Origin: Phlebotomus papatasi
Taxonomy: Eukaryota > Arthropoda > Insecta > Diptera > Psychodidae
Length of the DNA: 64,000 nucleotides
Direction of reading: 5' to 3'
NCBI RefSeq assembly: GCF_024763615.1
Contig: NC_077224.1
Span: forward strand, 5,252,795 to 5,316,794
Shown: positions 20,865-32,800 of the stretch, piece by piece
Position numbering within the stretch: the stretch's first letter is position 1
Layout of the letters: the number at the start of each line of letters is the position of its first letter
Translations under genes and position numbers: made by a program
Notes under the pieces: generated by a model
The model's database searches: none
What the model saw: the letters and a program-made list of their open reading frames with translations, nothing else
What the model was told of the DNA's origin: nothing

Positions 20865-23800
20865 TTAGATAGTATCTTCTCCAATGACAAATTCATCCTG
20901 AATCCTCTTGAGTTTGACTATCAATTCCTCCACTCCCATTTCTCCGTGAACCTTGTTGTCCCTGGTGCGAATGTTGACGGTATTCGAGGATTTCTCCTTT
21001 TCGCCAACAACAAGAATAAAATTGAATTGCGCCAACTGAGCATTGCGAATCTTCTTATTCATCGTATCCCCATCATCGAGATCACTTTCAGCCATAAAGC
21101 CCACCTCATACAGCCTCTTCCGGACACTGTCGGCATATTCATTGAATGGTGGCCCCACCGGAACCACCATCAATTGCCGCGGAGACAACCAAAATGGCCA
21201 TTTTCCCGCATAATTTTCCGTCAAAATCGCAATCATTCGCTCCACAGATCCCAAAATTGCCCGATGAATAATCACCGGCCTCTTAGTCTCACCCGATGCT
21301 GATACGTACGACAAATTGAATCGAATTGGCAGCTGGAAATCCAATTGAATGGTTGCACATTGAAATGGACGCCTAAGAGCATCGAGGATGGTTATATCAA
21401 TTTTTGGCCCATAGAAAGCCCCATCGCCCGGATTCATCTTCCATGCGGCCCCAAAGTTATTCAGAGCCTCCTCGAGGGCCTTCTCAGCCTCATTCCACAC
21501 CTCCAACTCGCCCAGGTACTTGTCAGGACGCGTGGACAGGACGAGATTGTACGTGAAGCCAAATACTTTGTAGACACTATTGAGGAAATCCAAGCAGGCG
21601 GTTATCTCCGACTTAATGTGCTCCGGAGCACAGAAAATGTGGGCATCATCCTGCTGGAATCTCCGGACTCGGGTGAGACCAGTCAGAGCCCCAGAAAGCT
21701 CATTTCGGTGCAGGACACCAAAGTCAGCCATTCGCAGTGGTAATTCTCTCCAAGAGCGATTGCGATTGTCGAACATGAGACTGTTTTTTTTTTTTTTTTG
21801 GAAAGAAAGGAATACATTTTATTTCTTCAAGAAATTCATTAGAAGCAATTTTCGTAAAACAAAAATCCTTTTTTAACCCTTTAAGGACGATTGGAACACC
21901 GGTGTCCCATAAAGAAAATAATTTTTCCTGACTACCTAAAGTTATTTTTTCTTATGTCTGTACATAATTGTAAAGTAGAAGGTTGAAGGAATCTAGAATA
22001 TTTTTTGCAAGTCTCCAACTATTTGCTATATAGTAAATATTTAACCTTAAAAATGACGAATTTTTAAATTCTCATATTGAAAAATGATTTTAATTATTTT
22101 TTATACTTCTAATTTTTTTCAAGCCAAACCGTTTTTGAAAAAGAAACTACAATATTTACACGTAATATTTTTCATTAGACTGAAAATTATTATACATTGG
22201 CATTGTCAGAAAAATTACTTAAATTTTTGGGCTATTTTTGTCCTTATCGCTCGTCGAGGTAAAAAAAAGCATCAAATAAGAATCTTTTGGATGTTCCAAA
22301 GTCAGATGTAAGACGTTTCATTGATTTTGTTTATCGGTTAAATTTTTATTGTTGATTTTCGGTCCGTAAAAAGTGTCTCGTCGTTAAAGGGTTAAAAAAA
22401 AATCTGACGTTTCTGCCTACAAGGATAGGGGAAATTTTCTTTAAAAAGACAGTTTTTAGAGAAATTTCTCATAGAGCGCCCACAGAGCTGGGGTAAGTGT
22501 AAATAGCCGAGACAGCGACAACTGAGCGATAACCATTTTTTTTGCACTTCGTGTCTCGGCTATGACCATTTTTTTTTGGTAATTAATTACTGAGGAATTA
22601 GCATTTTTCGTTCCGAAAGCTCCTGACACTCCGAACATTTTTATTCGCGACAATTGTATGAATGATCGTTTATTTTTAAATCATTAAACCGCCAAATTGA
22701 AGATCTGTACAGTAGAGTTCCTCAAATTTGAACAATAATTTCAAAAACGTAACGGAATTCATGTAAAATTCATTTTCCCTAAATTAACCCATTTCTTAAC
22801 ATGGTATTATACATCATACGCAAATTGAGTGATTTTTGATGATTTATTTCTGGGCAATTTTTATCTGAATTGCTGTCGGGAATGGATTTTTAGTAACGTT
22901 AGTTATTCAGTTATTTGACAAAAATAGTCCGACAAAGATGAAAATACATTTTGTTATTATTTTCTTGCTTCGCGGAAGGTCATGCAAAATTTTTGCTCAA
23001 AATGGCGGACGGAAAATACGACATCCCGTCGAATTTGTTAAAATTGGCCTCTTTCCTCTTTTCTGATTTGAATTCTAGTTGCCAATTTGTGTTCTTGGAT
23101 AGTTACTCTATCTAAAGCAATAGAGTTTGTAATGAATTGATGCACAGAATTTAAATTCAGTGACCGTTAAGACGTGTGTTTGACAGAGGCTCCCCGCGCC
23201 CCCATAATAGATTTTTTTTTTTTCAAAAAATTCATCCATTAATCTGTAGGAAACTAATCCCAAAATATGAACATTCTATCTAAAGTATTTCTGGTACATT
23301 GACTGAATGGGTTAAGAAAAATAACTTTAGAGAATATTTCAAAGTAATTTGTTCTGAAATAAATGGAATTTGTTGCGGAAGTTAATATAATAATATTGAG
23401 GAAACACCAGAGAAAAATGGTTTTAATTCAGACTCTACGCAAAATTTTCTCACATAACAGTCGTTCAAATTTGAGGAACTCGACTGTACACCGAAAATTG
23501 TTCATTAATAGAAAATTCTTCCAGGAGGGGAATTCTGTAATTTTCGTGGCATTGTCACGCGTGAGTTCGAAACCTGGCAATGCCATTCGAGCTTTTTTTG
23601 TCATATCCCAGCAACGAAAGTTCGGGGTTGGTACTAAAGTACGTGAAGTGCAAACTTGTTTGTACATGCCTTATGGGAATTTTACATTAGGTGACACAAG
23701 AGCTTTGCAGAACTATGTTCGTAGTTGGTGGTGAAATTGGAGTGGGGAAATTTTGAATTTAACCGTCATTTTGAATTTTAAAATTATTCAACGGTTTACC

Positions 23801-26800
23801 AACGTTTTTAAATGGTTCTCAACGTGTTTTTTTAAAATAAAATACTAAAAATATATTGAAATTTAAATTTATTAACAAAATTTGTTTATAATTAACATTA
23901 TTGATAATTTTACTAGTTGCTAATCTTAATAATTTGATTTTTTACAAGATTGAGTTTTTATAATAATTTACGTTAGGAAAATCTTAGTTTTTATTACATA
24001 TTTAACTATTTTTTTTATTTCAGTCTTTCTATATTATTTTTTTTAATTCGATAAATTACTTAAGAAAACAATGAATTTCTCTCACAACTCTAATTTACTA
24101 CATTTTTCTTCCAATTGTGAGATAAAGAAAGATTTAATATTAATTTTAAAAATTAAGTGTCATAATAATAGATTTTCTATTCTGAGTTAAAATCTGGTAT
24201 ATGTTTCTTATTTTAGAGAAAGAATGAGCTATAACCTTTAAGATCACAGAAAAGTTTATATACTTTGAAATCACAGAACATTTAAAGAATTTAGATATTT
24301 TTAAGTTAAATATTTTCAAATTTGTTATAGTTTAGGTTACGTTTAAAGAAATGTGAAAGTTTGAAATTGAACATCTATTAAAGAATACAAAAGAGCTTAA
24401 ATGACCTATTTAGAGATTTGAATCTTAAATGTTTATTTTAGAATTGATGGATATATAGGAAAATAAGATCTTATAAATTATATTACTTATTTTGGACCAA
24501 GTTTTGAGAACAAAATATTCGAGGAAAAGAGGAAAATCATTTCCTCTTAAAATATGATCCGTTATAATGTGATCGACGGATTTATTTTATGAAATTCTAC
24601 GCAACTTAGATGGAAGCGTTATGTGCTCAGGAAACGCCACTGCAAATGGGTCTGGAATTTCAGAAGTCACCTCACGGTGTCTCTCATTTACATTCAGATT
24701 CTGATCCTGTTCTGCTTCTGATGAATTATTTTCTATGTTTTCCATCCTTGAACTTTTCTCAGCCCTTATTTTCTTTTGACGCAACTTCGATTGCTGGCGC
24801 TCGACATGTAGTCTTACCTCATGTCTATTCAGACGCATTATCTCTAAAATGGATTTAAAAAATATATTTAAAAAAATATATTTAAAAAAAAATATATTCA
24901 AAAAATTTTAACAAAATACCTGCGCTGTATTTAAAAATATTCAGGTCCAGGATATTTTTTCTCTTTCCCCTTCCCGTAACATTAAAATCTTCAAACACGT
25001 CAATTTTTGCAACTTTCGGCAAGAAATCTTTATCGCCAGGCTTTAAAAGGCGTCGAAGTTGTGTTTCCTAGAAAAGTAATAAAATAATAAGTACAATTTT
25101 TGATATTCAAAAACTTAATTCGAATATGGAAACAGTTTTAGCAATTTTATATGAATATTATGGAATTGATTCAATAATTAAAATACACAGCACAAAGTTT
25201 ACAGAGGAGATACATCCGATACATCTATAAATCTCCAATCAATAAACTCACAATTTAAAATGATATTTGATACAGATTTTCACAGTCAAATTACAGAGAA
25301 AGTTAAATCGATTGTTCTTCCCAGACTATAGTCACTTTTCTCAAGTGATGAAAAATTGTATTATGAAATGAATCGAATAGTCTAAACAAAACAATGCCAG
25401 TTAGAATTCGTCAACACTAATGGAGCTACACTGTATATATCATGAATACTTACAACAGCAGCTTTGATTCCTTCATTATCAGCCATTTTCTGCTCCAACT
25501 CCATCAACTTTTCCACGTTTTCGATGGGAAAGTAGGATTTCACGCCTTCAATATACTTATTCAGTAAGTTGAGCTGCACGTTAACTTTACCCTGTTTGGC
25601 CATCAAACCTACAAGAAATAAATGAAATATATAATATTAAGTTTTTAAATGATATCATATAAACTAAATAAAATATTGGCAAAGTACTCACCATCCACTT
25701 TCACCTTCAACTCATTACATTCGATCTTTAGATCTAAAATGAATTATAAAAAAAAGATTTACAGTAAATATATCCTTTAATATTCAATAATATTCAAAAA
25801 TTCTCTTATTAAAAATACCTTTGTTGCTTTGAATTAACTCCCTCATTTCTCGTTGCAAGCCATCAATTTTCGTCTCCAGACATCTAATGGAATCTGTAAA
25901 TTTTAAACAAATAAAACTTTTAATTTATCGTCTATTTTAGTGTTTGCTATATGTAATGCAATTTATAACTTTTTGTTAGAGAAATTAATACACATACCAC
26001 AGATGACCTCTGCCATTTCAGATTGTTCCATACCCAGACTGGCTGATTACATCTATAATTTATGGCAAGAATTAAAACCAAATTATTAAACAATACGTAA
26101 TAAGAATAATAATTATTTCTTATTTACAAAATTTAATATTAAATGTATCAAATTCATAACAAAAAGGATTGCGTTTATACATTAGACACTATTACTGTGA
26201 TAGAAAAAATACTTTTTTGAATGTAATCTGAAGCCCCTTTTAGAAACTCCCGGTACAAATACGTAAACATTGATAAATTTGTGTATATAGCCGTCTTAAA
26301 AAAAATGCATTCAAAAACCAAAGAAGAACCTAAAAGGCACTTACATTTTTTGGAGCCCCAGTTGCAATCTGGAACTCCAAAAATAAACTCCCGGATTGAA
26401 CATAAGCAATATGAGCGAGAAATTGATGGATTTTTTCCTAATGTTGCCTTAAAATCACATTGAAAAGAAAATTTGCTCAACAATCTCTTTAGAGTCTAAC
26501 AGATAATTTCTCTGTGACGAGGAAAAACGGTTTTTGGACCCCCAATTGCAATCAGGAGCTTCGAAAATAAACTCCCGGAATAAACATGAGCGAGAAATTG
26601 ATGGATTTTTTGCTAATGTTGCCTTAAAATCACATTAAAAAGAAAATTTGCTCAACAATCTCTTTAGAGTCTAACAGATAATTTCTCTGTGACGAGGAAA
26701 AACGGTTTTTGGACCCCCAATTGCAATCAGGAGCTTCGAAAATAAACTCCCGGAATAAACATGAGCGAGAAATTGATGGATTTTTTGCTAATGTTGCCTT

Positions 26801-29800
26801 AAAATCACATTAAAAAGAAAATTTGCTCAACAATCTCTTTAGAGTCTAACAGATAATTTCTCTGTGACGAGGAAAAACGGTTTTTGGACCCCCAATTGCA
26901 ATCAGGAGCTTCGAAAATAAACTCCCGGAATAAACATGAGCGAGAAATTGATGGATTTTTTCCTAATGTTGCCTTAAAATCATATTAAAAAGAAAATTTG
27001 CTCAACAATCTCTTTAGAGTCTAACAGATAATTTCTCTGTGACGAGGAAAAACGGTTTTTGGACCCCCAATTGCAATCAGGAGCTTCGAAAATAAACTCC
27101 CGGAATAAACATGAGCGAGAAATTGATGGATTTTTTGCTAATGTTGCCTTAAAATCACATTAAAAAGAAAATTTGCTCAACAATCTCTTTAGAGTCTAAC
27201 AGATAATTTCTCTGTGACGAGGAAAAACGGTTTTTGGACCCCCAATTGCAATCAGGAGCTTCGAAAATAAACTCCCGGAATAAACATGAGCGAGAAATTG
27301 ATGGATTTTTTGCTAATGTTGCCTTAAAATCACATTAAAAAGAAAATTTGCTCAACAATCTCTTTAGAGTCTAACAGATAATTTCTCTGTGACGAGGAAA
27401 AACGGTTTTTGGACCCCCAATTGCAATCAGGAGCTTCGAAAATAAACTCCCGGAATAAACATGAGCGAGAAATTGATGGATTTTTTCCTAATGTTGCCTT
27501 AAAATCATATTAAAAAGAAAATTTGCTCAACAATCTCTTTAGAGTCTAACAGATAATTTCTCTGTGACGAGGAAAAACGGTTTTTGGACCCCCAATTGCA
27601 ATCAGGAGCTTCGAAAATAAACTCCCGGAATAAACATGAGCGAGACATTGATAGATTTTTTTCCTAATTCCGCCTTGAAAACACATTAAAGAGCGCTAAA
27701 CAATCTGTCTAGAATCTAACAGACAATTTCACTGTGACGAGGAGATACACTTTTTCGAGCCCTAATTAAAGTTTGGAGCTCCAAAACGCGATTATCGGAG
27801 TGAACATGCAAAAAGATGACGCCAATATATCGTCTTTATTTTCGCGAAAATTCATTTCAATTAATCTCACAATCCCATATCACATAACACTTTTAAAATA
27901 GATAAACTTGATGTGGAAACTTACCTGAATCAGAATTGAGCCAAAAAAAGCACTGAATTGCACAAAATTACCCGGAAAAAACGATTGCAAAAGACAAACA
28001 AACAAAGCGGACAGCGCGATTGAAAAAATCAGCCATAACTGTTCAACTACGGACGCACCCCGAACACAGTTTGCAAACCTTTTGTGTCACCTAATGTAAA
28101 ATTCCCATAAGACATGTACAAACACGTTTGCACTTCACGTACTATAGTACAAACCCCGAATTTTAGTGGTGAATTCAGTGGCGCCACACCAATTTTGTGG
28201 CCACCGCTGAGAACTAAAAATAGTTTTTCATGGTGACCACAAGGCTCCGAATAAATTGGGAGGCCGCCACCGTCGCGGCCTTTCGAACCCCAAACTCTTT
28301 CGTTGCTGGGATAATATGAGTTCGAAAATACAATTCATTGAATTTTTAATGAAATTACTTGATGAATTTATGAAAACACAGTATGTCTTGGATGATTTGT
28401 TTAACAAAATTCATTGTCATTTGAATTGCCAGAAATCTCAAATATGTGACTTCTGACAATGCCACGTGAGATGAAATGGCAATGTCACGGCTACAGAATC
28501 GCATTTTCGAAAAAGCTCTCCTAAGATTCGAATCCCAATTTGCCATATGGCATTGCCAGAGCGTTACAGAATTCCCCTCCAGGAATGATAAAATATGCTG
28601 AGTTTGCTATAAATTAAATCTGGGTAATATCAAAATTGTCTACAATTTTCGTGATTCTAAAATTAACACTCTGATTGATTGTAATTATTTGATAACAAAT
28701 AATAAACTTAATCATTAAACCCATTAAACCAATATTTTATTAATTTAATTTAATTATTTATATATTTATTCCTTATTTCAAAATATATTTAAAAATTTCG
28801 AAGGGTAATATCAAAAATCTACGGTAATCGAAAAATCCCGTAGACATTTTTTTTAATAAGTTGAGAAACTTTTTTAAAAATAAATAATAAATAATAAAAT
28901 AAATAATGAATAAAAAAATTAAAAAAAATGTAAATAAATAAATAATAGGAATTTTTAGTTTATAGGTGTATTTTTATATAATTCACAATATCTTTACTAA
29001 TACTAATCAAATGATAATAAGTATAAATAAATAAAAATAAAAAATTAAAGAAAAACATGATTAAAAATTTGATGTTTTATGCGGATTATTGCTTAAATTT
29101 CATGGAAGCAATCTGACATTTTATATAAATTTTATATAAAACTTAATAACTTTCAATTCATTCCGGAGGTTAAAATCGACGCTAAGATAGCGTAAATTTA
29201 AAAATGCTACAGAAGAATATTTTATAAAAGTATTTAAAAATTCATATTGGTATTTTATGTTTCTCTGTGTTTTCGGTTGCAGACCTTTTATTTATTTGTT
29301 AATGAAACCTTTTTAGAAACAAATCGATTTTCTTTGATCCGAAACAGAGTATAATTGGAATACTAATGAAAATTTAGGTCAATTACATAAGCTGAAGTGT
29401 GCGGAGGTCATAAAGACGTCTACACATTGGGAACAATTTTTGTCAAAAATTTGCTTTTTTGAACGAAATCGTCTGGACTGCCCCTACTCTGAAAAAAAAG
29501 TTCGTAAAAATTTGCAAAAGTTTGCGAAAAGGGAAATTTTCAGGGCAAAGGGAAATTTTCTGTGTTTTGGGAAATTTTTAGTGTCGTCCTTTGGGGAAAA
29601 GGAATATTTTCTGTTTTGAGAAATTTTTAGTTTCGTCATTTAGGGCAAAGGGAAATTTTCTGTATTTTGGGAAATATTTTGTCTCGTCCTTTGGGACAAG
29701 GGTGTTTTGGGAAGTTAACCGTATCGCCTGTCAGAACGAAAGGAAAATTTCTGTTTTTGTGAGGTTTTTAGTTTCGTACGTTGGGCCAAAGGAAAATTTT

Positions 29801-32800
29801 CTGTGTTTTGGGAACTTATCAATATCGTTTGTCGGGGCAAAAGGAAATTTTTCTGTTTTTTTTGGAGGTTTTTAGTTTCGTCCTTTGGGACAAAGGAAAA
29901 TTTTCTGTGTTTAGGGAAGTTATCAGTATCGTTTGTCGGGGCAAAAGGAAATTTTCTGTTTTTGGGAGGTTTTTAGTTTCGCATTTTGGGGCAAAGGGAC
30001 ATTCTCTGTGGTTTGGGAAGTTTTTAGTTTCGTCCTTTGGGGCAAATGGAAATTTTTTGAGAAAAGGAAATTTTTGGAAAGTTATAAAATATACTTGTGC
30101 AAGATGTGTTACAAACAAAATTTATGAAAATTGTGAAAAATGTATGAAAAACAAGATATCCCAAGACAAAGTTTTCAAAAAAACAAAAGTTACCGAAGAC
30201 AAAGATTCCAAATACAAACTGGGAAAAACAAAAGTGTAAAAAACAAAATGGAAAAAACGAAGATTCCCGATCCCGAAGGAAATGCACCTCTATAAGCTGA
30301 TTTAGGATTATCACTGGCTTAATTCTTCGCTGACCAATTTATATTTTTTACTGACAAATTTTAATTTTTTACTGGCCACATTTAATTTTTTATTGTTCAC
30401 TTTTAATTTTTTACTGCTTTTTTAATTTTTTTTGCTGCTCATTTTTATTTTTTTGCTGTTCAACTCGAATATTTTTACTGCTCATTTTTAATTTTTTACT
30501 GAACATATTTTCTTTTTACTGATCATTTTTAATTTTTTGCTCATTAATTTTTAATTTTATACTGATCAACTCGAATATATCTACTGATCAATTCGAAGTT
30601 TTTACTGACCAAATTTAATTGTTGACCAAATTTAACTTTTTACTGACAAAGTTTTATTTTTTACTGAAAAAATTGAAAATTTTTGCTGATTTTTTCGAAT
30701 TATTTGCTGATCAAATTTGATTTTCTGACCACTTTCGACTTTTTACTGACCACTTGTTTTTTGCCTTTTTTTAGATGGGAAAGCAGAAAATATTAGGAAT
30801 AAGGACAAATCCTGCGCTCAAGAGCAACTCAAGAAGGTTTTGGAAGCCTTTCGTTGCGGTTTCACTTACACTATTTGTCTCCAATTAGAAACTTTCCCTT
30901 GTCTCCATTTGGATTAATTTGTTTCCAATGGCAGCATTTTACACTCGCGTATTTTTCTTGTATTTAAAAAGTTTTCAAATTATATCTAAAGAATTTTCAC
31001 TAAACAGTAACATTCTAGAAGAGTCAAGGAGCAAATTTATGTAATTCTCTTCAGAAAAAAATATGAACTTATTGCGTTGAATCTTCTGTCAAAGTTAAAG
31101 CGTCTGGAAATGGTTTTGAATTAGGACATTTAACCCTATACTATTTTTAAAAACTGTTTTTCTTTATAGAAATGATATCTAAAAGTTATGCCCTAGAACG
31201 CCTAGAACCCTTTACGAACTAAGTCGTTTCTCGGCTTAAGCCGAGATGGATTTGTTAGAATCTGATGGAAATGTACGTTTTTGCACGTTTTAGCAATAAA
31301 ACAAAATCAGATGGCGCTGTGATCGAGTAAACTTTGCTAGGGAATATTTGAATTTGAATTTCGGTTAGAAAATATTTTTAGAAGAAACTACTCACCAGTG
31401 TCCAGGACAATTCATGGGCTTCAGTGCAAATTTCTCTTTCTCCACGTCAAATGAGAACATATTGTCAGCATAGTGCTGCCAATGCCCAGAGACCTGCCAC
31501 AACTTTGCGTTGTACATATTGGGCGAGATGACTTCCTGGAATCCGCGTTTTCTGTACTCACTCCGAATGAAATTCACCAAAGTGTTGTAGATATGGGCGC
31601 CACGTGGCTGAAAAAAGCACGATCCTGGTGAGAGTTCGTGGAAAAAGAACAGCTCCTGCTCTCTCCCCAATTTCCTATGATCCCTCTTTGCTGCCTCCTC
31701 CTGAATCTTCTCCCACTCCTTCAGTTGCTTCGGATCCGGAAATGATATTCCGTAGACGCGCTGAAGGGTCTCAGCTTCACTATTACCCTCCCAGTATGTT
31801 GAGGAGTTCTTGGTGACCTTCATTGCCTTGATCTTCCCAGTATTCCGAACATGAGGGCCTCGACAGAGATCAATCAACGGACCACAGCGATACACTGTTG
31901 TTGTATCCGTGGTAACTTTCTCATTGAGAATCCTCCTCTTGAACTCATTGTACTCAAACATCTTCAGTAGATCCTCCTTCTTCATCTCCAGCCGCTCAAA
32001 GGGCTGCTTCTCCTTCACGATTTGCTTCACCAGGGATTCCATTACGCTGTAGTCATTGGTGGAAATGCCATCGCCATCGATGAACATGTCATAGTAGAAG
32101 CCATTCTCAATTGGAGGACCATAGCACAAGTGTCCACCGTAAATCCTTTCCATGGCTTCGCCCAGGACATGAGCTGAACTATGCCAGAAAACAGCCTGGG
32201 CTTCGGGATCGTCAAATTTCAGCAGTTGCAACTTGCAATTCTGCTCTAACGGTCGATCCAAATCCCACAGAACATCATTAACCTTCGAAATCACACAATT
32301 GTCCGCTAATCCTTTGCTTATGCCCACGGCAATGTCATAGGGAGTCGTTTGCCACGATGTTCCAGGCACAACTTTGCCATCCGGCAAGGTAACTTCGATT
32401 GAATCTTTCAGTTTAGCCTCCAAATCCTCCAAGTACTTGGCTTTAAGTGTATCCCACATGCTCAACCGATGCTGAATGAATTCCGGAAGGGGATTCAATT
32501 CCTTGGCTGGAAAAAGGTTTATAATTACCGAGGGAAAATGAGCCCTGCGCGGAATTTATTTAAAAATCTGAGGTTATGTTGAAACATAACCTGAAAATTT
32601 TAGGTTATGTTTTGTAGAATTTGAAGAAAAATAAATTAAAAAAGAATAACTTTAAATACTTCAGAAAAACTAGAATTTTATTACTTGTCTTGTCATTTAA
32701 TCTTTGTTTGAGAAATTTTTTTTTTCATTTTGAAATATTTTAATTCTAACCATTAAAATTAGGTTTTTTAAAAAAGAACTTAAATATTTAATAAGGTTAT

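Larger units (their letters stand above)
23527..28577. mobile_element. 5.05-kb terminal-inverted-repeat unit carrying a spliced DUF4806-like gene
   Basis: Ends are perfect inverted GGGGAATTCTGTAA / TTACAGAATTCCCC, each bordered outside by TCCAGGA (23520-23526 and 28578-28584), a candidate 7-bp target duplication. Beyond the tips the arms keep matching in patches: TGGCAATGCCAT, ATCCCAGCAACGAAAG, and an ~80-bp block with GTACGTGAAGTGCAAAC and GGGAATTTTACATTAGGTGA (23621-23700 against 28082-28161). The right arm holds an extra ~130 bp. Inside is one gene on the minus strand (24587 to about 28060) with its first exon against the right arm. No transposase was found. The unit lies in ThrRS intron 2. 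Interpretation as a transposon that carries a host-like gene, or whose own accessory gene this is, is inference. Confidence 0.7.

Noticed and set aside
23565..23600. B-box-like GAGTTCGAAACC suggesting a tRNA or SINE
   Set aside because: No A box at a suitable distance; the segment belongs to the left inverted arm of the 5.05-kb unit.
26285..27800. Regularly spaced repeats resembling a CRISPR array
   Set aside because: The whole 175-bp unit repeats with no unique spacers, and the setting is an animal intron; it is a satellite.
29591..30239. Overlapping Phe/Gly-rich open frames on both strands
   Set aside because: Produced by the ~50-bp minisatellite; no conserved motif and strong repeat bias.
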